A DNA stretch of 64,000 bases, taken from the NCBI RefSeq assembly GCF_900100885.1, contig NZ_LT629692.1, forward strand, positions 1,178,001-1,242,000, in the 5' to 3' direction. Source of the DNA: Microbacterium pygmaeum. Its GTDB lineage: Bacteria > Actinomycetota > Actinomycetes > Actinomycetales > Microbacteriaceae. Under the pieces are notes generated by a model, which did not search any database, had not been told where the DNA came from, and worked only from the letters and a program-made list of their open reading frames with translations. Position 1 is the first letter of the stretch; each line of letters starts with the position of its first letter. A program made the position numbers and the translations under genes. Below, one piece after another: positions 49,634 through 57,746 of this stretch.

Positions 49634-51127
49634 TCATCGGACGGGGCCAGCCGGCGTAGAACGCGAGGTGGCTCCCGCGCCCGTGGTGGTGGCGTGGGTG
49701 TGGCGGAGTGCCGCGGATGCGGGAGCGATGAGGGCAAGGACGATCACCAGGCTCACGACCAGGAAGATGCTTCCAGCGGTGAGTGCAGCGCCGGCCTCCG
49801 TGGTGACGGTGACCGCGACATTCCCTGTGCTTCCCGAGGCCGCGGCACCTGCGACGGCGACGAGGATGCCGAGGCCGAGGGATGAGCCGACCTGGTGGAA
49901 CGTGTTCACGACGCCGGACGCGGCGCCGGCATCGGTCGCGGTGGCCCCGGTGATGCCGAAGGTGGTCATCGGCGCGAACGCGAGTCCCTGGCCTGCGCCG
50001 ATCAGCAGCATGGGGAGGGCGACGGCGGTGAGGTAGGTGCTGTCCGGTCCGATGTGGCTGAGCCAGAACATCCCGGCGAGGGTGAGCGCCACACCGACGA
50101 TGAGGGGGATGGTGTTGCCGAATCGGGCCGTGAGGCGAGGGATCGCGATCGCGACGGCGAAGTTGACCAGTGTCATCGGCAGGAATGCGAGCCCGGCTTG
50201 CAAGGGTGTGAAGCCGAGCGCCTCCTGCAGGTACTGGCTGGTGAAGAAGAAGAATCCGATCATCGCGCCGAGATACAGCAGCCGGGTGAGGTAGGCGCCG
50301 GTGCGGAGGCGGCTGGCGAACAGACGCAACGGCATGATCGGCTGCGCCGCGCGCGACTCGGCGACGATGAACACCGTCAAGATGCCGGCAGCGGAGATGA
50401 ACCCGATGACGGTGGCGGGGCTCGCCCAGCCGTTCTCGGCCGCGTTCAGGATCGCGAACACCAAGGATCCGACGCCGAGCGTGGAGGTGATGGCTCCGGT
50501 GATGTCGAACCGGCCGGGGAGGGCCGGGGTGCGGGGCAGGAAACGGGGCGCGAGGATCAGCATCGCCAGCCCGATGGGGACGTTGATGAAGAATCCGGCA
50601 CGCCAGGAGAACCAGGAGGCCATCGCACCGCCGACGACCAGGCCGAGGCTGGCACCGATACCGGCGGTCGCGGAGTACCACGCGACCGCACGGGACCGTT
50701 CCGCGCCCTGGAAGGTCGCGGTGATCAGCGAGAGGGCGGATGGGGCGACGATCGCAGCGCCGATCCCCTGGATGGCGCGGGCGGTGATCAGCCACCACCC
50801 TGCCGGGGACAGCGCGATCAGCAGTGACGCGACGGAGAAGACGATGAGGCCGAAGATGAACACGGGTTTGCGGCCGAGGATGTCGCCGGCGCGGGCACCG
50901 AGGAGCAGCAGGCCTCCGAAGACGAGGGTGTAGGCGTTCTGCACCCAGGCGAGTTCCGTGCCGGTCAGTTGCAGGTCTGCTTGCAGACTGGGGAGCGCGG
51001 TGAAGATCACGGAGTTGTCGAGCAGGATCATGAAGTAGCTGACGAGGATGATCGTCAAGATCGCGCACTTATGGAGCGGGGTGCTGTGTCGCGGTGCGGT
51101 GCGGATCGCACCGGAGGTCGAGGTCAT
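49634..51127 (-). CDS. MFS efflux transporter, DHA2 family
   Basis: A 497-residue exporter with about 14 helices. Motifs: 'LLDNSVIFTALPSLQADL', 'GGLLLLGARAGDILGRKPVF', and the motif-C-like 'GIGASLGLVVGGAMA'. It belongs to the EmrB/QacA drug-export group. AAGGA lies seven bases before ATG 51127, which is preferred over an in-frame ATG at 51148. Middle gene of the ADH-MFS-AKR operon; the substrate is unknown. Confidence 0.93.
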   Translation of the reverse strand: MTSTSGAIRTAPRHSTPLHKCAILTIILVSYFMILLDNSVIFTALPSLQADLQLTGTELAWVQNAYTLVFGGLLLLGARAGDILGRKPVFIFGLIVFSVASLLIALSPAGWWLITARAIQGIGAAIVAPSALSLITATFQGAERSRAVAWYSATAGIGASLGLVVGGAMASWFSWRAGFFINVPIGLAMLILAPRFLPRTPALPGRFDITGAITSTLGVGSLVFAILNAAENGWASPATVIGFISAAGILTVFIVAESRAAQPIMPLRLFASRLRTGAYLTRLLYLGAMIGFFFFTSQYLQEALGFTPLQAGLAFLPMTLVNFAVAIAIPRLTARFGNTIPLIVGVALTLAGMFWLSHIGPDSTYLTAVALPMLLIGAGQGLAFAPMTTFGITGATATDAGAASGVVNTFHQVGSSLGLGILVAVAGAAASGSTGNVAVTVTTEAGAALTAGSIFLVVSLVIVLALIAPASAALRHTHATTTGAGATSRSTPAGPVR

Positions 51128-51251
51128 CGGTTTCCTTCCCACCTCCATGTCAACACCGGGTCCGTCTTGGTGGCAGTGCGGGGTGTCCCAGGTACTGCCG
51201 GAACCCCCTCGGTCGCGGGGGAGTGACCGGGCTCCGACAGCGACAGTGCGC

Positions 51252-52301
51252 CTACGGGGTGACCATCACCTTGAGGGCTGTGCGGTCATCCATTGCCTGG
51301 TAACCTGCCGGCACCTCGGCGAGCGAGATCGTACGGTCGAACACCCGTCCAGGGTTGATCTGACCGGACAGCACCCGAGGGATCGCCGCTTCGATGTACG
51401 CGCGGACGGGTGCCGGGCCACCCGCGAGGCGGGCGTTCTTCCCGAACAGCGAACCGAACCCGACCGGGGCGTCTTCGTACTGGGGGACGCCCACGCGGGA
51501 GATGATCCCGCCGGGACGGACGATCCCGTATGCCTGCTCATACGCAGGCATGTGCCCCACGGCTTCGAGCACGATGTGCGAACCCTCCCCGCCGGTGAGA
51601 TCCATGACCTTCGCGATACCGTCGTCGCCGCGCTCGGCAACGACGTCGGTCGCGCCGAACTCCACACCCAGGTCGGTGCGGGCGGTATGGCGGCCCATCA
51701 GGATGATCCGCTCCGCGCCGAGCTGCTTCGCGGCGAGCACGGCGGACAGACCGACCGCGCCGTCACCGATCACCGTGACGGTCTTGCCGGGCTGCACCTG
51801 CCCCATGTGGGCGGCGTGATACCCGGTGAGGTACACGTCCGACAGGGTCAGCAGCGACGCGAGCATGCCGTCATCGGCCGTGGCCGGGTTCAGATCGGGA
51901 ACCTTCACGAGGCTGCCGTCAGCGAGCGGGATCCGGGCAAGATCAGCCTGCAGCCCACCGGTCTCGGCGGAGCCGTACCAGCCACCATGAATGCAGGAGG
52001 TCTGGAGCCCTTCTCGGCAGAACACGCAGGTGTTGTCCTGGAACGCGAACGGCGCGATGACGAAATCGCCGGGCTTGACCGTCGTCACGTCGGCGCCGAC
52101 CTCCTCGACAACGGCGATGAGCTCGTGGCCCATCGGGCTGCCCTCGCTGGACGCATCCATCGAGTGATACGGGTGCAGGTCGGAACCGCAGATGCAGGAC
52201 CGCACGGTGCGGACGATCGCGTCGGTCGGGTTCTTGATGGTCGGATCGGACACGGTCTCGACGCGCACGTCCCCGGCGCCGTACATGAAAGTCGCAAGCA
52301 T
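51252..52301 (-). CDS. Zinc-dependent alcohol dehydrogenase
   Basis: A 349-residue medium-chain dehydrogenase. Catalytic zinc ligands are in 'SCICGSDLHPYH' and 'PMGHE', structural zinc cysteines in 'DNTCVFCREGLQTSCIHGG', and the NAD(P)-binding motif is 'VTVIGDGAVGLSAVLAAKQL'. First gene of the operon with MFS and AKR genes; divergent from the XRE regulator at 52430, which probably controls it. A GAGGAGTTTC region lies before the ATG. Confidence 0.94.
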   Translation of the reverse strand: MLATFMYGAGDVRVETVSDPTIKNPTDAIVRTVRSCICGSDLHPYHSMDASSEGSPMGHELIAVVEEVGADVTTVKPGDFVIAPFAFQDNTCVFCREGLQTSCIHGGWYGSAETGGLQADLARIPLADGSLVKVPDLNPATADDGMLASLLTLSDVYLTGYHAAHMGQVQPGKTVTVIGDGAVGLSAVLAAKQLGAERIILMGRHTARTDLGVEFGATDVVAERGDDGIAKVMDLTGGEGSHIVLEAVGHMPAYEQAYGIVRPGGIISRVGVPQYEDAPVGFGSLFGKNARLAGGPAPVRAYIEAAIPRVLSGQINPGRVFDRTISLAEVPAGYQAMDDRTALKVMVTP

Positions 52302-52429
52302 GCGATGAAACTCCTCAGTGGTCGGAATGCTTCAAGACAATCGCGTCCTTCGCGCGCGCGGGAGTGACCGCTGTCACCGGTACTGACAGACCCTCCCGCA
52401 CCCCGCGGCCGGCGCGTACCGTCGAGGAC

Positions 52430-53329
52430 ATGGATCACCGAGGCGAAGTGCGCGAATTCCTCTCCACGCGTAGAGACCGCATCACTCCCGACCGGGCAGG
52501 ACTGCCCGCCTACGGCGGCAACCGGCGCGTCCCCGGGCTGCGCCGAGAAGAGGTCGCTCTCCTCTCCGGAGTCAGCGTCGACTACTACACCCGCCTCGAG
52601 CGTGGCGACCTCTCCGGCGCATCCGACAGCGTTCTGGACTCCCTCGCCCGCGCTCTGCAGCTCGACGACGCCGAAACAGCACACCTGTTCGACCTCGCCC
52701 GCACCGCCAACGCATCACCGGCAGCCAAGAAGCCCCGCAGACGCGCAGACGGTCTGCGTCCCAGCATCCTGCGGCTCCTGGACGCGATCACCGACGCTCC
52801 CGCGATGATCCGCAACAACTATTTCGACTACGTCGCCGCCAACCAGCTCGGCCGCGCGCTCTACTCACCCGTCTTCGCCGAACCCGCCCCCAACAGTGCT
52901 CGCTTCGCGTTCCTCAACCCGGTCGCGCCGGACTTCTACGTCGACTGGGACAAGAACACCCAAGAGCTCGTCGCGACCATGCGCGGCGAAGCCGGTCGAA
53001 ACCCCTACGACAAGCGCCTCACCGACCTCGTCGGCGAACTGTCCACCCGATCAGAGCGATTCCGCACCCTCTGGGCGGCGCACAACGTCCGCTACCACCG
53101 CAGCGGCGTGAAACGGCTCCGGCATCCTGTCGTAGGCGACCTCGAGCTCACCTACGAAGCCTTTGAACTCCCCGCCGATCCTGGGCTGACACTGTCCACC
53201 TACACCGCCGAACCCGGCTCCGCGTCCGCCGATGCACTGCGGGTCCTGGCCAGCTGGGCGGCCACGACACCTCCGCCCGCGCCGACACCGCAGGCGAACA
53301 TCGACGCTGAAGCAGGGAGAACCGAATGA
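52430..53329 (+). CDS. XRE-family regulator with MmyB-like ligand-binding domain
   Basis: A 299-residue regulator. Residues 1-80 are a helix-turn-helix ('VPGLRREEVALLSGVSVDYY', 'TRLERGDLSGAS'), and 100-280 are the MmyB-like PAS-type domain ('NYFDYVAANQLGRALYSPVF', 'FVDWDKNTQELVATMR'-like). Members are thought to bind fatty-acid-like ligands and usually control an adjacent divergent oxidoreductase operon, here ADH-MFS-AKR. TACCGT lies seven bases before the ATG. Overlaps the cupin gene by four bases. Confidence 0.92.
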   Translation: MDHRGEVREFLSTRRDRITPDRAGLPAYGGNRRVPGLRREEVALLSGVSVDYYTRLERGDLSGASDSVLDSLARALQLDDAETAHLFDLARTANASPAAKKPRRRADGLRPSILRLLDAITDAPAMIRNNYFDYVAANQLGRALYSPVFAEPAPNSARFAFLNPVAPDFYVDWDKNTQELVATMRGEAGRNPYDKRLTDLVGELSTRSERFRTLWAAHNVRYHRSGVKRLRHPVVGDLELTYEAFELPADPGLTLSTYTAEPGSASADALRVLASWAATTPPPAPTPQANIDAEAGRTE

Positions 53330-53643
53330 TCATCGAAGCCGCTGCAGAGACCGTGAAAAACCCGCCTGAGCAGTTCACCGGCGATGTCTGGGTCGACGTG
53401 ATCGCCGCACCGCACCAGCCCGACCAACGGATGACCGTCGCCACGGTCCGATTCGCGCCGGGCGCCCGCACAGCCTGGCACTCCCACGCCCGCGGCCAGT
53501 ACCTCCGCGTCACGCAGGGGATCGCCCGATTCGCCATGCTCGAGGCCGGGGACGACCCCGCCACCACCACGACCTGGAGAGAACATGTCACCGACGACGA
53601 CTACGCCGGAACGACTGTCGACGAGCGTGAGGAAAGCCGTTGA
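53326..53643 (+). CDS. Cupin-domain protein with an internal deletion
   Basis: A 105-residue protein starting like (R)-mandelonitrile-lyase-type cupins: 'NPPEQFTGDVWVDVIAAPHQ', then the first cupin motif 'ARTAWHSHARGQYLRVTQGI'. Right after that, 'ARFAMLEAGDD' joins directly to what is normally the C-terminal 'HVTDDDYAGT'. In complete relatives about 40-45 residues lie between, including the second cupin motif (PGxxHxHG). The reading frame is intact, so an in-frame deletion is likely and the metal site is incomplete. Coupled by four-base overlaps to the regulator upstream and DUF2255 gene downstream. Confidence 0.8.
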   Translation: MIIEAAAETVKNPPEQFTGDVWVDVIAAPHQPDQRMTVATVRFAPGARTAWHSHARGQYLRVTQGIARFAMLEAGDDPATTTTWREHVTDDDYAGTTVDEREESR

Positions 53644-54077
53644 TCGCGTGGACGCCGGATGAACTCCGCCAACTGAAGCGTGCCGGTGAGGTCCGCGTCG
53701 CAGGACGCCGTGCAGACGGCACCTCACGCACACCCGTCATCGTCTGGCATGTCGTCGTCGACGGGAACCTCTACCTACGATCCGTCAAAGGACCCGAAGG
53801 CCAGTGGTACAAAGGCGTTGCACGCTACTTCGAGGGATTCCTCGCCTGGGGTGACCAGACCCGACCAGTCACCTACACCCTCGACCCCACACACGACGCG
53901 GCGATCGACGCCGCATACGCGGCAAAGTACGGCACCGGGTCTGCCACCCGCGCGATAACGAATGCGGTCTCGAAGCAGACCACTCTGCGAGTCGACCCGC
54001 GTGAGGTCAACGGGCCGCCGCTCGATCGGCTTGGGAATTCTCGCGCTTCGACTACTGACAATGCTGGGCACGGGTAG
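53640..54077 (+). CDS. DUF2255-family protein
   Basis: A 145-residue protein with the DUF2255 pattern 'WTPDELRQLKRAGEVRVAGR', 'VVVDGNLYLRSVKGPEGQWY', 'VARYFEGFLAWGDQTRPVTY'. The family's function is unknown. The only in-frame start at the proper place is TTG at 53640, overlapping the cupin stop (TTGA). After 'TLRVDPR', where related proteins tend to end, about 24 further residues follow that look unconserved, possibly from loss of the original stop. Confidence 0.8.
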   Translation: MIAWTPDELRQLKRAGEVRVAGRRADGTSRTPVIVWHVVVDGNLYLRSVKGPEGQWYKGVARYFEGFLAWGDQTRPVTYTLDPTHDAAIDAAYAAKYGTGSATRAITNAVSKQTTLRVDPREVNGPPLDRLGNSRASTTDNAGHG

Positions 54078-54110
54078 GCGGCATCGGACAGCGGGCCGCT
54101 CGGGTCGCCT

Positions 54111-54992
54111 TCAGTCCAGGTCGCGGGCGGCCTGCGCAAGCCTCCGGCACGCCCGCTCCAGGCCCGCGAGGATCTCGGTCGCGTTCGCCCGCGCCCGCTC
54201 TGCGGCCGCCTCCAGGTCGGTGGCGTCCTGCTCGCGGTGCTGCGCGAGACCGGCTTCGCGTTCCAGCTCGTCGGCCAGCAGCACGGCATCGCGATGATCG
54301 CCGAGGAGGCGTTGGATCCGGTGCGCGCGACGCCCGAGGCGGCGGATGCGTGCGCCGAACAGACCCGGCGGGTCATCGGTGACGGCCTCGACCGCATGAC
54401 GAAGGCGCCGGGCGGCCTTGCGCAACCGGTGATACGACCCAAGGGACCCGTCCACCCCCGCGGCGCGTTTCACCGTGCGCTCGGCTTCGCTGCTGATCCT
54501 CTTGCGGATGCTGCGGGGTGGGGCATCCGCCTCCTCCTCCGCCCGCAGTGCGAGGACGAACTCGTCCAGCAGCGCTCGCATCCGCGTCGTCCGCTCGAGG
54601 TCATGGACCTCGCGGAGTCGGCGCGATGCGGCATCCGAACTCGCCCGCCGCGACTCGACCAGCGCTCGAGCCGCCGAAGTGGCCTCGCCGCCGTCACGGG
54701 AGAGTGCCTCTGCGAGCTGCTCGGCACGCACCTCGGCGTCGCGAGCGACACCGAGCGACGTCGCCCACGCTTGAAGCTCGCCCGGCAGCGCCGTGCTGCC
54801 GGGGACCTCGAGAAGCCGACCATACGCCGCAAGAAGGCTGCGGATGCGGCGGACGACCGTCCGGTGGCGGTGGACGCCGTCAGCGCGAACGGAGACCAGC
54901 TCCCGGTCGGTCTCTTCGAAACGGCAGGCCAGTTGGTCCATCGCCTGGACGAGTGGACTGGTGCGTGCGGCCGATGAGGAGTTCTCCTGCAT
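54111..54992 (-). CDS. CHAD-domain protein
   Basis: A 293-residue, Arg/Ala/Glu-rich helical protein. It shows the CHAD pattern: 'VHRHRTVVRRIRSLLAAYGR', 'SYHRLRKAARRLRHAVEAVT', 'IQRLLGDHRDAVLLADELER'. The spaced basic residues in these helices bind inorganic polyphosphate, and CHAD proteins are found with polyphosphate granules. No CYTH domain is fused here and no polyphosphate kinase is nearby. ATG at 54992 has TAACGT eight bases upstream; a longer frame is open but overlaps the divergent methyltransferase gene. Confidence 0.85.
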   Translation of the reverse strand: MQENSSSAARTSPLVQAMDQLACRFEETDRELVSVRADGVHRHRTVVRRIRSLLAAYGRLLEVPGSTALPGELQAWATSLGVARDAEVRAEQLAEALSRDGGEATSAARALVESRRASSDAASRRLREVHDLERTTRMRALLDEFVLALRAEEEADAPPRSIRKRISSEAERTVKRAAGVDGSLGSYHRLRKAARRLRHAVEAVTDDPPGLFGARIRRLGRRAHRIQRLLGDHRDAVLLADELEREAGLAQHREQDATDLEAAAERARANATEILAGLERACRRLAQAARDLD

Positions 54993-55110
54993 GGAGATCG
55001 ACGTTAGGCCGAGCGCTGGAAACGGAGAAGGGGCTTGCCGCGGCGCAAACGACGCGGCATCGGCGAGTCCCCGGTCGAGGAATCGCCCAATCCCAGGCAA
55101 GCTTGGAGGC

Positions 55111-55704
55111 ATGTCCCCGCGAACTCTCAAGTCACTGGTGCCTCGGAGCATTCGGCTGCGCAGCAAGATGCGCTGGAAGAACGGACGCTGGCGTCTGGCG
55201 ACCACCGATCGCGTCTTCCTCGAAGACGTCATCGTCCCCGGTTTCCTCGCAATGGACAGCATCCGTCGCGTGCTCGACATCGGCGTCGCCTGGTACACGC
55301 GGACGTATCCGAAACTGTTCCGAGGGGTCGACTACTGGACGGTCGACATGGATCCGGACAAGCAGCGCATCGCGGGTCCGCAGCACCACACGGTCTCGGC
55401 CACCGGTCTCACTGACGTCTTCGAACGAGAGAGCTTCGACCTCGTCGTGTGCAACGGCGTGATCGGGTGGGGCCTGAACCGGCCGGCCGACGTGGAGAAG
55501 GGGCTGGATGCCTGCGCCGACGTCCTCCGCTCGGGCGGCTGGCTCGTCGTCGGGTGGAACGACGCCGACGGTCACCGCGTCGTCGGCCTCGATGCCCTGT
55601 TCGACAAGCGGTTCCGCCGCGAGGTGTTCCCGCCCGTCGGCGCCGACCACTACATCCCGGAGACCCCCTACGGGCACCGGTTCGACTTCTTCGTCAAGCG
55701 CTGA
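55111..55704 (+). CDS. SAM-dependent methyltransferase-like protein
   Basis: A 197-residue protein. 'IRRVLDIGVAWYTRTY' resembles the first methyltransferase motif but lacks the usual glycines. 'DYWTVDMDPDK', 'FDLVVCNGVIGWGLN' and 'DVLRSGGWLVVGWND' follow the class I order of motifs II, IV and V. A methyltransferase fold is likely, activity less sure. GGAGG sits only one base before ATG 55111, so the start could be a little further downstream (ATG in 'MRWKNGRW'). Substrate unknown. Confidence 0.75.
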   Translation: MSPRTLKSLVPRSIRLRSKMRWKNGRWRLATTDRVFLEDVIVPGFLAMDSIRRVLDIGVAWYTRTYPKLFRGVDYWTVDMDPDKQRIAGPQHHTVSATGLTDVFERESFDLVVCNGVIGWGLNRPADVEKGLDACADVLRSGGWLVVGWNDADGHRVVGLDALFDKRFRREVFPPVGADHYIPETPYGHRFDFFVKR

Positions 55705-55727
55705 GGCCTCCCGCGCAGAAGGGCCTC

Positions 55728-55755
55728 TTGACGCCCGACCGGTGATGTGTACGCT
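55728..55755 (+). promoter_or_regulatory. Promoter of the DUF899 gene
   Basis: TTGACG (55728-55733) and TACGCT (55750-55755) with a 16-base spacer form a good housekeeping-type promoter. Transcription should start near 55762, leaving a short leader that carries the GGAGG ribosome site at 55769-55773. Confidence 0.55.
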
Positions 55756-55781
55756 GTGAACATATCCCGGAGGTGATGAAG

Positions 55782-56480
55782 GTGACCACGACATCCACTG
55801 CCGCCCTGCCACCGATCGTCGACGCCGATCAGTGGCGCCGACAGCTCGATGAGCTGCGGATCCGCGAAAAGGCGGCGACCCGAGAACTCGATGCCATCGC
55901 CGCTGAGCGTCGGCGGCTTCCGATGGTCGAGATGCCCGAATACACGCTCGAGGGCGCGAACGGACCCGTTCGACTGGTCGATCTGTTCCAGGGCAGAACC
56001 CAGCTGATCGTCTACAACCACATGTGGTGGCCGGGCAAGCAATGGCAGTGCCCCGGCTGCACGGGGTACACCGCGCAGTTCACGCGACTGGATTTCCTCG
56101 AGCCGTACGACGCCCGCTTCGTGATCGTCACGCAGGGCGAGATCGGCGAGGCACTGGCGTACCGCGACCGGGTGGGCAATCGCATGGAGTGGTACTCGAC
56201 CGCGCACAGCCCGTTCGGCAGCGACGTGGATGCCCCTCCGGGTGGCGGATTCGCCGTGAACGTCTTCCTGCGCGACGGCGACACCGTCTATCGCACGTGG
56301 CACACGAACGGCCGCGGAACCGAGCAGCTCACGCACACGTTCCCACTGATCGACCTCCTGCCCTACGGCCGGCGGGAGGAGTGGCAGGACTCGCCCGACG
56401 GCTGGCCGATGCTCCCGACCTACGAGGGTTGGCACGATTCGAAGGACATCGCCCGGCTGTACGGGAACGAGCCCGAGTAG
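55782..56480 (+). CDS. DUF899-family thioredoxin-like protein
   Basis: A 232-residue protein with 'IVDADQWRRQLDELRIREKA', 'LIVYNHMWWPGKQWQCPGCT', 'VIVTQGEIGEALAYRDRVGN', 'EWYSTAHSPFGSDV' and 'VFLRDGDTVYRTWHTNGRGT'. This is the DUF899 family, thought to have a thioredoxin-like fold with a CxxC pair (here CPGC). Function unknown. GTG 55782 is eight bases after GGAGG; ATG 55776 is an alternative start. Ends ten bases before the converging menC-like gene. Confidence 0.9.
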   Translation: MTTTSTAALPPIVDADQWRRQLDELRIREKAATRELDAIAAERRRLPMVEMPEYTLEGANGPVRLVDLFQGRTQLIVYNHMWWPGKQWQCPGCTGYTAQFTRLDFLEPYDARFVIVTQGEIGEALAYRDRVGNRMEWYSTAHSPFGSDVDAPPGGGFAVNVFLRDGDTVYRTWHTNGRGTEQLTHTFPLIDLLPYGRREEWQDSPDGWPMLPTYEGWHDSKDIARLYGNEPE

Positions 56481-56489
56481 CCGCCTGCC

Positions 56490-57590
56490 TCAGAGCGGTA
56501 CCCACTCCAGAGCCGTCGTCAGTTTGTCCAGGATGCCGGGGATCGGCGCGACGCCCAGACCCGGACCGGTCGGCACGTCGAGGTGACCGTCGCGCATGAC
56601 GAACGGCTCTGTGACGTCGGTCGCATAGAAGCGCCCGCTGGCCGAGACGTCGCCCGGGAGGGTGAAGCCGGGCAGGGCCGCCAGGGCGATGTTCGCGGCG
56701 CGGCCGATGCCGGACTCCACCATTCCGCCGCACCAGACCGGGATGCCGTTCGCGACGGCCAGGTCGTGGATCCGGCGGGCCTCGAGGTACCCGCCGACCC
56801 GACCGGGCTTGATGTTGATCACGCTGGTCGCGCCGAGGCGGATCGCTGCCGCGGCGGTCTGGGCCGAGGTGATCGACTCGTCCAGGCAGACCGGCGTCGT
56901 GATGATCTTGGCGAGCTCCGCGTGCGCGAGGATGTCCTCCTCGTCGAACGGCTGCTCGATGAGGAGGAGATCGAACGGGTCGAGGCGACCAAGATGACGT
57001 GCATCGCGAAGGGTGTAGGCGGTGTTGGCGTCGACCTGCAGCAGGACGTCGTCGCCGAATCGTTCGCGCACCGCGCGGACCACATCGATGTCCCAGCCGG
57101 GTTCGATCTTGAGCTTGATGCGGACGTAGCCCTCGTCGAGATAGCCGCCGACCGCATCCAGCAGCTGCGGGATCGAGTCCATGATGCCCACCGACACTCC
57201 ACACGGAACGGTGTCGTGCACCGCGCCGAGCTCGCGCGCGAACGAGCGACTCTCATCGCGCAGCTCGGCATCGAGCACTGCCATCTCGAGAGCGGCCTTG
57301 GCCATCCGGTGACCCTTGAAGCGACGCAGGGCCGCCTCGACAGCCGTCGCGTCGCCGATTCCTGCAAGGGCTGGGATGAAGAAGCGCTTCATGGCGTCTA
57401 CGGCGCCGTCGGTGTACTCGGCCGAGTAGACGGGATCGGGGAGGGAGACGCATTCTCCCCACCCCTCTGCCGCATCCGTCACGGCCTTGACGAGCAGGAT
57501 GTCGCGCTCGGTCTGGGTGCCGAACGAGGTACGGAACGGCGAGACCAGCGGCATCGCGACGCGACGCAGTTCGAATCCTTCGAGCTTCAT
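56490..57590 (-). CDS. o-Succinylbenzoate synthase / N-acylamino-acid racemase (enolase superfamily)
   Basis: A 366-residue enolase-superfamily enzyme. Catalytic lysines in 'RIKLKIEPGWD' and 'INIKPGRVGG', metal ligands in 'LLQVDANTAY', 'LLIEQPFDEED' and 'VCLDESITSA'. This is the MenC type-2/NSAR pattern; such enzymes act in menaquinone synthesis, racemise N-succinylamino acids, or both. No other men gene is near, so which role applies is open. ATG 57590 is preferred (GGAGGG upstream); ATG 57599 adds three residues. Confidence 0.9.
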   Translation of the reverse strand: MKLEGFELRRVAMPLVSPFRTSFGTQTERDILLVKAVTDAAEGWGECVSLPDPVYSAEYTDGAVDAMKRFFIPALAGIGDATAVEAALRRFKGHRMAKAALEMAVLDAELRDESRSFARELGAVHDTVPCGVSVGIMDSIPQLLDAVGGYLDEGYVRIKLKIEPGWDIDVVRAVRERFGDDVLLQVDANTAYTLRDARHLGRLDPFDLLLIEQPFDEEDILAHAELAKIITTPVCLDESITSAQTAAAAIRLGATSVINIKPGRVGGYLEARRIHDLAVANGIPVWCGGMVESGIGRAANIALAALPGFTLPGDVSASGRFYATDVTEPFVMRDGHLDVPTGPGLGVAPIPGILDKLTTALEWVPL

Positions 57591-57663
57591 CCCTGCCATC
57601 CCTCCGACGCGGGGAGCGTCTGCCGTCAGCGTACCGGGCGGCGAAAACAGTTTCCTCAGGACA

Positions 57664-57713
57664 TTGACGCATGTTCCACCGCAACATAGAGTCGGCCACA
57701 TTGGAACGTTTCA
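57664..57713 (+). promoter_or_regulatory. Promoter and LacI-type operator of the GH106-like gene
   Basis: TTGACG (57664-57669) and TAGAGT (57687-57692) with a 17-base spacer. Ten bases after the -10 lies TGGAACGTTTCA (57702-57713), one mismatch from the symmetrical TGAAACGTTTCA recognised by many LacI-family repressors. GTTCCA (57673-57678) and TGGAAC (57702-57707) also form an inverted repeat across the -10. No LacI-family gene is present in the window. Confidence 0.6.
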
Positions 57714-57746
57714 CGCGATCCCCCTGACGTGTTCGAAGGAGAACCC

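Noticed and set aside
55033..55102. GCTTGCC/GGCAAGC inverted repeat between the CHAD and methyltransferase genes
   Set aside because: The 56-base gap between short arms makes it no better than chance.
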